Origin: Trueperella bernardiae
GTDB lineage: Bacteria; Actinomycetota; Actinomycetes; Actinomycetales; Actinomycetaceae
Reading direction: 5' to 3'
Assembly (NCBI RefSeq): GCF_001469025.1
Contig: NZ_LNIZ01000005.1
Span: 112,320-176,319, forward strand
DNA length: 64,000 bases
Shown here: positions 27,181-34,953 of the stretch, one piece after another
Layout of the letters: each line of letters begins with the position of its first letter
Position numbering within the stretch: the stretch's first letter is position 1
Position numbers and translations under genes: made by a program
The notes under the pieces: generated by a model
Told to the model about the DNA's origin: nothing
What the model saw: only the letters and a program-made list of their open reading frames with translations
Databases searched by the model: none

Positions 27181-27217
27181 AGGGACGAAGGTCCCCGCGG
27201 CCGGGTGCGCCGTCCCT
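27181..27217 (+). terminator. Inverted repeat after the SpoU gene, possible terminator
   Basis: AGGGACG (27181-27187) and CGTCCCT (27211-27217) are perfectly complementary and enclose a 23-nt GC-rich loop. They lie 14 nt after the stop codon. ATTT follows. The large loop makes it a weaker candidate. Confidence 0.4.
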
Positions 27218-27289
27218 ATTTCAGTGTCTGTAAAAATTAGCTAATTCAAGTCTTACCTAATGCCGGGCTCGTCCTTACCGCGCCAGAAC

Positions 27290-27295
27290 TATGAT
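27290..27295 (+). promoter_or_regulatory. -10 box of a leaderless promoter for the PFOR operon
   Basis: TATGAT lies 7 nt before ATG 27303. It starts the redox operon after an AT-rich stretch (27220-27262) that stands out from the flanking GC-rich sequence. Confidence 0.5.
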
Positions 27296-27302
27296 CGGTG
27301 TC

Positions 27303-27890
27303 ATGGTAGAAATTCGCATCCATGGGCGAGGCGGCCAAGGCGTGGTGACCGCCTCTGACCTCGTTGCAATGGCCGCGTTCGCCGAGGGTCGTCACGCCCA
27401 GGCATTCCCTTCGTTTGGATCCGAGCGCACCGGCGCGCCCGTCGTCGCCTACTGCCGGGTCCGTGAGGAAGAGATCCGCACCCGCGAACCCGTGCTTCAT
27501 CCGGATCTGCTCATCGTGCAAGATCCCACGCTGCTTGGCATTGTCGATGTGTTTTCGGGGCTGAACCCGCGTGGCTACGTGCTCATCAATTCCTCCAAGC
27601 GCAGCGCGGAGCTTGGGCTCACCGAGCGTCAGGCCGAGATGCCGCAGGGCCACTTCATGACGATCCCGGCCGCGGACATCGCGCGCAAACACACCGGGCG
27701 CACCGTCCCTAACGCCGTGCTCCTCGGCGCGGCCGCGGCGCTGACCGGCCTGTACAAGATGGAGTCGGTGGCCAAGGCGATCTCTGAGCGCTTCCCCGGG
27801 CGGGTAGGCGAGATGAACGTGGCCGCCGCCCAGGAGGCATATGACCTGGTGCTAGCTAAGAAGGAGGCGCTCAATGCTGAAGCAAATTGA
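27303..27890 (+). CDS. porG: 2-oxoacid (pyruvate):ferredoxin oxidoreductase, gamma subunit
   Basis: A 195-residue protein matching the POR/KOR gamma domain: IRIHGRGGQGVVTASDL at the N-terminus, FPSFGSERTGAPV, and VPNAVLLGAAAALTGLY. It forms part of the CoA-dependent, oxygen-sensitive oxidative decarboxylation complex. ATG 27303 is preferred over ATG 27291, which overlaps the -10 box. The end overlaps the alpha subunit gene by 17 nt. Substrate (pyruvate or another 2-oxoacid) is inferred only from general similarity. Confidence 0.9.
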   Translation: MVEIRIHGRGGQGVVTASDLVAMAAFAEGRHAQAFPSFGSERTGAPVVAYCRVREEEIRTREPVLHPDLLIVQDPTLLGIVDVFSGLNPRGYVLINSSKRSAELGLTERQAEMPQGHFMTIPAADIARKHTGRTVPNAVLLGAAAALTGLYKMESVAKAISERFPGRVGEMNVAAAQEAYDLVLAKKEALNAEAN

Positions 27891-29142
27891 GGGATCGCAG
27901 GCGATCGCCCAGACCGTGGCCGCGTGCCGGCCCAACGTCGTCGCTGCCTACCCCATCTCACCCCAGACCCACATCGTGGAGGGCCTGTCGGCGATGGTGA
28001 AGAAGGGCGAGCTTGAGAACTGTGAGTACATCAACGTCGAGTCGGAGTTCTCGGCCATGTCGGCCTCCATCGGAGCTTCGGCCGTGGGCGCCCGTGCCTA
28101 CACCGCCACCGCCTCCCAGGGCCTGCTCTACATGGTCGAGGCGGTCTACAATGCCTCCGGACTGGGCCTGCCGATCGTTATGACAGTGGCCAACCGCGCA
28201 ATCGGCTCGCCGATCAACATCTGGAACGACCACTCGGACGCGATGTCCCAGCGCGATTCTGGCTGGCTGCAGCTGTACGCGAAGGACAACCAGGAAGCGG
28301 CGGACCTGCACGTACAGGCCTTCCGGATCGCCGAGGAGCTCTCGCTGCCGGTGATGGTGTGTATGGACGGCTTCATTCTGACCCACGCCGTGGAGCAGGT
28401 GGACATCCCCGAGCTGGAACAGGTGGATCGCTTCCTGCCGCCCTACGAGCCGCGCCAGGTGCTCGACCCGGCCGATCCGATCTCGATCGGCGCGATGGTG
28501 GGCCCGGAGGCCTTCACCGAGGTGCGCTACCTCGCCCACCACAAGCAGCTTGACGCGCTCGAGCTCATGCCGCGCATCCAGGCCGAGTTCAAGGAGATCT
28601 TCGGCCGCGATTCGGGCGGGTTGCTGCACGAGTACAATTGCGAGGACGCGGAAACGATCGTCGTCTGCCTCGGTTCGGTCACGGGCACGCTGCGCGACGT
28701 CGTCGACATGCGGCGCGAGGCGGGGGAGAAGATCGGCGTGCTCTCGCTCGTGTCCTTCCGTCCGTTCCCGTCGGCGGCGGTGCGCGAGGTGTTGAAGAAC
28801 GCCAAGCGCTTCGTGGTGCTGGAGAAGGCGTTCTCGGTGGGCATCGGCGGCATCGTCTCCTCCCACTGCCGGGCGGCCATGCGCGGGCTGCACTTCACCT
28901 GCCACGAACTGATCGCGGGCCTGGGCGGGCGCGACATCACGATCGCTTCGCTCAACGCCTACCTGGACAAGGCGGTGCGTGACGAGGTGGAGCACCTGAC
29001 GTTCCTCGACCTCGACACGGAGCTCGTGGAGCACGAACTGGAGCGCGAGGCGAAGATGCGCAGATCCGGCGCGATTCCGGAAAACATGATCCGCCACTAC
29101 GCGGAGCGGGCACAGGAAGAAGGTCACGATGACATCCGTTGA
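27874..29142 (+). CDS. porA: 2-oxoacid (pyruvate):ferredoxin oxidoreductase, alpha subunit
   Basis: A 422-residue alpha subunit with the pyrimidine-binding domain (AAYPISPQTHIVEGLS, VESEFSAMSASIGASAVGARAYTATASQGLLYM) and the transketolase-C-like domain II. YPISPQT and the ESEF Glu near the TPP N1' position are typical of the PorA family. It acts with PorB to decarboxylate the 2-oxoacid on TPP. ATG 27874 has AAGAAGGAGG upstream inside porG. It overlaps porB by 14 nt. Confidence 0.92.
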   Translation: MLKQIEGSQAIAQTVAACRPNVVAAYPISPQTHIVEGLSAMVKKGELENCEYINVESEFSAMSASIGASAVGARAYTATASQGLLYMVEAVYNASGLGLPIVMTVANRAIGSPINIWNDHSDAMSQRDSGWLQLYAKDNQEAADLHVQAFRIAEELSLPVMVCMDGFILTHAVEQVDIPELEQVDRFLPPYEPRQVLDPADPISIGAMVGPEAFTEVRYLAHHKQLDALELMPRIQAEFKEIFGRDSGGLLHEYNCEDAETIVVCLGSVTGTLRDVVDMRREAGEKIGVLSLVSFRPFPSAAVREVLKNAKRFVVLEKAFSVGIGGIVSSHCRAAMRGLHFTCHELIAGLGGRDITIASLNAYLDKAVRDEVEHLTFLDLDTELVEHELEREAKMRRSGAIPENMIRHYAERAQEEGHDDIR

Positions 29143-30211
29143 TTTGCCAAGCCCGGAGTACCGCCAGACGGCGATCCCCTCCCGCGAAGAGGTCAAGTTC
29201 TACCAGGTCGGATCCTTCGCGGTGGGCAACCGGTTGGTGGACGGGCAGTACCAGTCGGTCCAATCCGGACCGAACCGCTTCAACTCCCTGACCTCGGGTC
29301 ACCGCGCCTGCCAGGGCTGCGGCGAAGCGCTCGGCGCCCGCTACGCCCTCGATGCGGCGATGGCGGCGACCGACAACCACGTGGTAGCCATCAACGCCAC
29401 GGGCTGTCTTGAGGTCTTCTCCACCCCGTATCCCGAAACCTCGTGGAACCTGCCGTGGATGCACTCGCTGTTCGGCAACACGGCTGCCGTTGCCACCGGT
29501 GCGGCCGCCGGCCTGAAGGCGATGGGCAAGTCGGACGTGCGGGTGGTGGCCCAGGGCGGCGACGGCGGCACGGTGGACATCGGCTTCGGCCCCCTGTCGG
29601 GCATGTTCGAGCGTAACGACGACGTGCTCTACATTTGCTACGACAACGAGGCCTACATGAACACGGGCGTGCAGCGATCGGGCGCCACCCCGCCCACGGC
29701 CCGCACGTCCACCACCCAGCCCGTCGGCCCGGAGCCGGGCAATACCTGGGGCCAGGGCAAGGACTTGCCGCGCATTGCGATGGCGCACGAGATCCCCTAC
29801 GTCGCCACCGCCACGGTGGCTGACCTGCGCGATCTCGAGTACAAGGTGACGAAGGCGATGGGTATGCACGGCGCGCGCTACATCCACATCTTCGTGCCGT
29901 GCCCGCTCGGCTGGGGCACCGCCTCCGGAGTTACGGTCAAGGTGGCGCGCCTGGCCACCCAGACTGGCCTGTTTCCGGTCTACGAGGCCGAGTATGGCGA
30001 GATCACGTCCGTGTCGAAGATCCGCCGCCCGGCGCCCGTGGAGGACTACCTGCGCCTCCAGCGCCGCTTCGCCCACCTATTCAAGAAGGGCGCGGACCCG
30101 GAGGTGATTCGTCGGATCCAGGAAATGGCGGACCGCAATATCAGGAGCTATGACCTGATCGATGACGAGTCGTTGGATGAGTTTGTCAAGTACGAGGGAG
30201 ACGAATCATGA
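29129..30211 (+). CDS. porB: 2-oxoacid (pyruvate):ferredoxin oxidoreductase, beta subunit
   Basis: A 360-residue TPP-binding beta subunit. It has CQGCGE, NATGCLEVFSTPYPETSW, the diphosphate/Mg2+ motif GGDGGTVDIGF with NEAYMNTGVQRSG, and PCPLGW. The Cys residues of CQGCG and PCP are placed to hold the catalytic-core [4Fe-4S] cluster as in PFOR beta subunits. It has an extended N-terminus of about 55 residues before the first motif. Four-nt ATGA overlap links it to the next gene. Confidence 0.92.
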   Translation: MTSVDLPSPEYRQTAIPSREEVKFYQVGSFAVGNRLVDGQYQSVQSGPNRFNSLTSGHRACQGCGEALGARYALDAAMAATDNHVVAINATGCLEVFSTPYPETSWNLPWMHSLFGNTAAVATGAAAGLKAMGKSDVRVVAQGGDGGTVDIGFGPLSGMFERNDDVLYICYDNEAYMNTGVQRSGATPPTARTSTTQPVGPEPGNTWGQGKDLPRIAMAHEIPYVATATVADLRDLEYKVTKAMGMHGARYIHIFVPCPLGWGTASGVTVKVARLATQTGLFPVYEAEYGEITSVSKIRRPAPVEDYLRLQRRFAHLFKKGADPEVIRRIQEMADRNIRSYDLIDDESLDEFVKYEGDES

Positions 30212-31866
30212 CATCGCTGCGAGACGAGAAGGAAAACCTGCCGTTTGCGATCACCCTCGAGGTGGGCTCCTCGGCGGCGAATCGCACGGGCACGTGGCGC
30301 TCGGAGCGGCCGGTCTACGTCAACCTCCTGCCTCCGTGTAACAAGCAGTGCCCGGCGGGGGAGAACATCCAAAAGTGGCTCTACCACACCGAGGAAGGCG
30401 ACTACGAGGCGGCCTGGCGCGAGATCATGGTCAACAACCCGCTTCCCGCCTGCATGGGCCGCGTGTGCTACCACTCTTGCCAGGTGGCGTGTAACCGCGC
30501 CCAGGTGGACGAGGCGGTGGGCATCAACTCGGTTGAGCGCTTCCTTGGTGACAAGGCGATCGAGGAGGGCTGGAAGGTTGAGGTTGCCGCCGCGCCGTCG
30601 GGAAAGAAGGTCCTGGTGGTCGGCTCGGGCCCGGCGGGGCTGTCGGCCGCCTACCACCTCGCCCTGCTCGGCCATGAGGTCACGGTGCGGGACTTGGGTG
30701 AGAAGCCGGGCGGCATGATGCGCTATGGCATCCCGTCCTACCGCCTCCCGCGCAATATCCTCGACGCGGAGATCCAGCGGATTGCCGACATGGGCGTCAC
30801 CTTCGAGCAAAACACGCGGGTCGACGACGTCGAGGCCGCACTTGCCGACTTCGACGCGGTCTTCACTGCGGTGGGCGCCCAGATCGGGAAGAACATCAAC
30901 GTGCCCGCCGGGTCGGCCTCGCACGTGATGGACGCGGTGGACGTGCTGCGCGACGTGGAGGAGGACGGCTTCGCGGCGAATGCTAGCCAGCCACTCCTCG
31001 GCCGCGTGGTGGTGGTCTACGGTGGCGGCAATACGGCTGTGGACGCCGCCCGTACGGCCAAGCGCCTGGGCGCCACCGAGTCGGTCATTCTCTACCGCCG
31101 CACGCGCGATCGGATGCCGGCCCATGATTCGGAGGTCCAGGAGGCCGAGGAGGAGGGCATCACGATGCGCTGGCTGTCCACAGTGGACCACGTGGATGCC
31201 GGCTCGATCAAGATCGAGAAGATGGCCCTGGACGAGAACGGCTTCCCCCAGCCCACCGGCGAGTACGAGGAGCTGGCCGCCGATTCGCTCATCATGGCGC
31301 TTGGCCAGCAGTCCGACCTCACGCTCCTCGAGGGAGTGGAGGGCGTGGAGATCAACGACGGCGTCGTCACGGTTTCTGGCCAGATGATGACGGGCCGCCC
31401 GGGCGTCTTCGCCGGTGGCGACATGATCAAGGCGGAGAAGAACGTGACCGTGGCGATCGGGCACGGCAAGAAGGCCGCCCGCTACATCGACTCCTGGCTG
31501 AGGGGTGGCACGTACGCCCCGGCGGACAAGCACGGGGACGCCACGCTCGATCGGATGGAGACCTGGTACTACTCTGACGCCCCGCACAAGATGCACAAGC
31601 GCCTCGAGGGCGCCCGGCGCTCCTCCACCTTCGACGAGGTGGTGATCGGCCTGGACGAGGAGTCGGCGATCTACGAGGCGCGGCGTTGCATGAGTTGCGG
31701 CAACTGCTTCGGGTGTGACAACTGCTTCGGCGTGTGCCCGGATAACGCGGTCACGAAGATTGCCTCCGGCGTGTATGAGTTCAAGTACGATTACTGCAAG
31801 GGCTGCGGCGTGTGTGCCGAGGAATGCCCGTGTGGAGCGATCTCCATGGTGCCGGAGGAGATTTAG
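30208..31866 (+). CDS. GltD-like FAD/NAD(P) oxidoreductase fused to a PorD-type 2x[4Fe-4S] ferredoxin
   Basis: A 552-residue fusion. The N-terminal GltD-type region has Fe-S cysteines (CNKQCPAG, CMGRVCYHSCQVACNR). The FAD domain (VVGSGPAGLSAAYHLALLGHEVTV) and the NAD(P)-binding motif (VVYGGGNTAVDAARTAKRLGA) follow, then GRPGVFAGGD. The last 75 residues are a two-cluster ferredoxin (CMSCGNCFGCDNC...CP and CKGCGVCAEECPCGAI) like PorD, the delta subunit of PFOR. Reading: electrons from 2-oxoacid oxidation pass from the ferredoxin part to FAD and NAD(P)+, or the reverse. Coupled to porB (ATGA) and to the next gene (TAGTG). Confidence 0.88.
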   Translation: MTSLRDEKENLPFAITLEVGSSAANRTGTWRSERPVYVNLLPPCNKQCPAGENIQKWLYHTEEGDYEAAWREIMVNNPLPACMGRVCYHSCQVACNRAQVDEAVGINSVERFLGDKAIEEGWKVEVAAAPSGKKVLVVGSGPAGLSAAYHLALLGHEVTVRDLGEKPGGMMRYGIPSYRLPRNILDAEIQRIADMGVTFEQNTRVDDVEAALADFDAVFTAVGAQIGKNINVPAGSASHVMDAVDVLRDVEEDGFAANASQPLLGRVVVVYGGGNTAVDAARTAKRLGATESVILYRRTRDRMPAHDSEVQEAEEEGITMRWLSTVDHVDAGSIKIEKMALDENGFPQPTGEYEELAADSLIMALGQQSDLTLLEGVEGVEINDGVVTVSGQMMTGRPGVFAGGDMIKAEKNVTVAIGHGKKAARYIDSWLRGGTYAPADKHGDATLDRMETWYYSDAPHKMHKRLEGARRSSTFDEVVIGLDEESAIYEARRCMSCGNCFGCDNCFGVCPDNAVTKIASGVYEFKYDYCKGCGVCAEECPCGAISMVPEEI

Positions 31867-32954
31867 TGAGTCTTTTCGATCCCATCGAGTTACGCGGGTT
31901 GCAGGTCCGCAACCGGATCTGGCTGCCGCCGATGTGCCAATATTGCGCGGGGGAGTCGGGGGAGTGGCTGGGTCGGCCGAACGACTGGCACTACCAGCAC
32001 TACGCCTCCCGCTCTGTGGGCGGCTTTGGCCTCATCACGGTGGAGGCAACGGCGGTCACCCCGGTGGGGCGCATCTCGAACAAGTGCCTGTGCCTGGATG
32101 ATGAGGCGGATGTGCCGGCCTTCCGGCACATCGCCCGGGTCATCACCCAGCACGGCGGGGTGGCCGCGATCCAGCTCAACCACGCGGGCCGCAAGGCCTC
32201 CACGCGGGGTGGGCTCGGTGGTGGCGCGTTACCGCCCGAGGAGGCGTGGGAGACCGTGGGGCCCAGCGCGATTGCGTTCGAGGGCCTGCCCGCTCCGCGG
32301 GAGATGACGGAGGCCGAGATCCAGGCCGTTATTGCCCAGTTCGCCTGCTCGGCGAACCTGGCGGTGGAGTCCGGCTTCCAGGCGATCGAGATCCATGCCG
32401 CCCACGGCTACCTCATTCACCAGTTCCTCTCCCCGATATCGAATCATCGCGAGGACGCCTGGGGCGGAGACTTCGAGGGCCGCACGCGCCTCCTGCGCGA
32501 GGTTGTGCGCGCGGTGCGTGCGGTGATCGGCGACGTGCCGCTCTTCGTGCGGATCTCGGCCACCGACTGGCTGGCGGAGAACTTCGAGGAGGTGGACGGC
32601 AGCTACGGGTGGACGCTGCAGGATTCGATCCGGCTGGTGCGCGAGCTTCCCGACGTCGATTTCTGGTCCGTGAGCACGGGCGGTTGTTTCCCCGTTAAGA
32701 TCCCCGCCGGCCCGGGATACCAGGTCCCTTTCGCCCGCCGGATCCGGGAGGAGACGGGCGCCGTGGTGGGCGCCGCCGGGCAGATCACGAACGCCACGCA
32801 GGCCGACGTCGTCGTGTATGAAGAAGAGGCTGACGTGGTCTACGTGGGCCGCGTGGGGCTCCATGACCCGTACGTGCCGCGGCACTGGGCGAAGGTGCTG
32901 GATGTGGAGATCCCATGGCCGGACCAGCTAGTGAGGGGCAGGTCGACGCGCTGA
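31866..32954 (+). CDS. Old yellow enzyme (NADH:flavin oxidoreductase, YqjM-like)
   Basis: A 362-residue FMN-dependent ene-reductase fold. Features are the N-terminal LPPMCQY with the regulatory Cys of the YqjM class, EATAVTPVGRISNKCL, QLNHAGRKAS (catalytic His region), EIHAAHGYLIHQFLSPISNHRED, and a C-terminal FMN phosphate region (AAGQI...YVGRVGLHDPY). It reduces activated C=C bonds with NAD(P)H; the physiological substrate is unknown. GTG 31866 overlaps the previous stop, so it belongs to the redox operon. Confidence 0.9.
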   Translation: MSLFDPIELRGLQVRNRIWLPPMCQYCAGESGEWLGRPNDWHYQHYASRSVGGFGLITVEATAVTPVGRISNKCLCLDDEADVPAFRHIARVITQHGGVAAIQLNHAGRKASTRGGLGGGALPPEEAWETVGPSAIAFEGLPAPREMTEAEIQAVIAQFACSANLAVESGFQAIEIHAAHGYLIHQFLSPISNHREDAWGGDFEGRTRLLREVVRAVRAVIGDVPLFVRISATDWLAENFEEVDGSYGWTLQDSIRLVRELPDVDFWSVSTGGCFPVKIPAGPGYQVPFARRIREETGAVVGAAGQITNATQADVVVYEEEADVVYVGRVGLHDPYVPRHWAKVLDVEIPWPDQLVRGRSTR

Positions 32955-33751
32955 AGGGCAAGATTGCAGGAGTGGTCGCGCTGGGAGTGATGGCCGGGAT
33001 GGTGCGCCGCCGGGGAGTGGCGAAGCAGAACTCGCCTTTCCGCCGGTATTGGGAGCGCCACCTCCAGGCTGAACTGGCCCGCCTTGACCAGATCGCGCAG
33101 GTGGGCGGCGAGATGCCACTCATCTACGTGGCGCTCGGGGATTCGGCGGCCCAGGGCCTGGGCGCCCGGGTGGTTCAGGAGGGCTACGTGCCCCGGTTCG
33201 CGCGGGCGCTGGAGGAGATGAGCGGGCGCGAGGTCGTGCTGCTTAACCTGTCGCTCTCGGGCGGCACGATCCAGTCGGTGCTCGGTACCCAGCTACCGCA
33301 GTTGCGCGGGCTCAAGGTGGCGGGCGAGCCGTTGCGCCCTGACGTCGTCAGCCTCGACATCGGCGGCAACGACGTGCTCCAGCCGTGGCTGAGCCAGGAT
33401 GAGTTTGCCGCTTACGTCGAGCGTCTGGAGGGCGAGCTGCCCGCCGGCTCGTTCGTCATGAATATCCCCTCGTTCGGGGTGATGACGGCCGACGCGCGGG
33501 CGGAGGAGTTCTCGGCCAGCATCGATCGGCTCGAGTCTCACCGCGTCGTCGACATCCGCAGTATCTCTCAGAGCCTGCCGATGGCCACCTACCTGTTTTC
33601 CTACCATGCGATCGACCTCTTCCACCCCAACAGCCCGTGGTATGCGGTGTGGGTGCAGGAGCTTGCCGACGCCGTGGCGCACGACCAGGGTTGGGAGCGC
33701 ACCGAGGTGGCGGAGCTCGGGACCTGGAGCGGGCCGATCGCGCGGACGTGA
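32915..33751 (+). CDS. SGNH/GDSL-family hydrolase
   Basis: A 278-residue esterase/lipase-type protein. Block I is VALGDSAAQG, block III IGGND, and block V DLFHPNSPWYAVW with the catalytic Asp and His. An N-terminal hydrophobic stretch (about residues 15-29, IAGVVALGVMAGMVR) may be a membrane anchor. Family members hydrolyse acyl esters; the substrate is unknown. It starts 40 nt inside the old yellow enzyme gene (ATG 32915), so the two are cotranscribed. Confidence 0.85.
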   Translation: MAGPASEGQVDALKGKIAGVVALGVMAGMVRRRGVAKQNSPFRRYWERHLQAELARLDQIAQVGGEMPLIYVALGDSAAQGLGARVVQEGYVPRFARALEEMSGREVVLLNLSLSGGTIQSVLGTQLPQLRGLKVAGEPLRPDVVSLDIGGNDVLQPWLSQDEFAAYVERLEGELPAGSFVMNIPSFGVMTADARAEEFSASIDRLESHRVVDIRSISQSLPMATYLFSYHAIDLFHPNSPWYAVWVQELADAVAHDQGWERTEVAELGTWSGPIART

Positions 33752-33816
33752 GTTGGGCGACGGCGTCGTTGCGCGGGCCACAGTGGACCGAAATCGCCCC
33801 GGGCTGGCTCAATGAT

Positions 33817-33847
33817 TAGACTTGGAGCGTAAACCCGCGCCTGCGGG
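33817..33847 (+). promoter_or_regulatory. Possible pheS promoter and short leader hairpin
   Basis: TAGACT (33817-33822) is a -10 candidate. It is followed by the hairpin CCCGC-GCCT-GCGGG (33834-33847) and then AGGAAAGG in front of the pheS ATG. No Phe-rich leader peptide and no T-box are visible, so any control here is not explained. Confidence 0.35.
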
Positions 33848-33864
33848 GGCAAGGAAAGGTAGAC

Positions 33865-34953
33865 ATGACTCTCAGTCCACTCGACGAGGCCGGGATCGCG
33901 CAGGCGGTGGCCGATGCGCGAGACGCATTCGCACGTGCGTCGAGCCTCGATGAATTGAAGGCGGCGCGCCTGGCCCACAGCGGAGACAACGCGCCGATCA
34001 CGCACGCGAATATGCAGATTCGCAACCTGGATAAGGCCGACAAGCCGGTGGCCGGCAAGCTCATGGGCGCGGCCCGCAAAGACATTCAGGCGGCGTTGGC
34101 CGTGGCGGCCGCGCGTCTGGAGGCGGCCGACCAGGAGCGCGTGCTGCGCGAGGAGCGCGTGGACGTCACGGTGCCGACCAGGCGCGCGCCGCTGGGTGCC
34201 CGCCACCCGCTGCCCGTGCTCATGGAGGACATCTGCGACCTCTTCGTGGCCATGGGCTGGGAGGTGGCCGAGGGCCCCGAGGTGGAAAACGAGTGGTTTA
34301 ACTTCGACGCGCTGAACTTCGGCCCGGATCATCCGGCACGCCAGATGCAGGACACGTTCTATGTGCGCAGCGTGGAGCGCGTGGGAGCGGCCGGCGAGGA
34401 GAAGGTGGCGGATGCTACGGGTCTGGTGCTGCGCACGCACACCTCGCCGGTGCAGTCCCACGTCATGCTGGACCGCGGTGAGCCGCCGATCTACGTGGTG
34501 TGCCCGGGCAAGGTCTTCCGCACCGATGCCCTCGATGCCACCCACACCCCGGTCTTCCACCAGATCGAGGGCCTGGCGGTGGACAAGGGTCTGACGATGG
34601 AGCATCTCAAGGGCACGCTCGATCACTTCGCCAAGGGCATGTTCGGCCCGGAGGCGCGCACGCGCCTGCGCCCGTCGTTCTTCCCGTTCACCGAGCCGAG
34701 CGCGGAGATGGACCTGTGGTTCCCGCAGAAGAAGGGCGGCCCGGGCTGGATCGAGTGGGGTGGCTGCGGCATGGTCAACCCGGAGGTGCTGCGCAACGCG
34801 GGTATTGACCCGGACCTCTACACGGGCTTCGCCTTCGGCATGGGCATCGAGCGCACGCTCATGCTGCGCAACTCCATCGACGACATGCGCGACATGGTGG
34901 AGGGCGACGTGCGCTTCTCCGCCCAGTTCGCCGCGACCGGAAGGGGCAACTAA
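33865..34953 (+). CDS. pheS: Phenylalanine-tRNA ligase alpha subunit
   Basis: A 362-residue class II synthetase catalytic subunit. An N-terminal coiled-coil precedes [11 protein letters not shown], then motif 2 ([21 protein letters not shown]) and motif 3 ([22 protein letters not shown]). It pairs with PheT as an alpha2-beta2 enzyme. AGGAAAGG precedes ATG 33865. The stop overlaps pheT (TAATG). Confidence 0.97.
   Translation: MTLSPLDEAGIAQAVADARDAFARASSLDELKAARLAHSGDNAPITHANMQIRNLDKADKPVAGKLMGAARKDIQAALAVAAARLEAADQERVLREERVDVTVPTRRAPLGARHPLPVLMEDICDLFVAMGWEVAEGPEVENEWFNFDALNFGPDHPARQMQDTFYVRSVERVGAAGEEKVADATGLVLRTHTSPVQSHVMLDRGEPPIYVVCPGKVFRTDALDATHTPVFHQIEGLAVDKGLTMEHLKGTLDHFAKGMFGPEARTRLRPSFFPFTEPSAEMDLWFPQKKGGPGWIEWGGCGMVNPEVLRNAGIDPDLYTGFAFGMGIERTLMLRNSIDDMRDMVEGDVRFSAQFAATGRGN

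Noticed and set aside
33752..33864. Phe attenuator or T-box before pheS
   Set aside because: No run of Phe codons and no T-box core; only a short 5-bp hairpin is seen.
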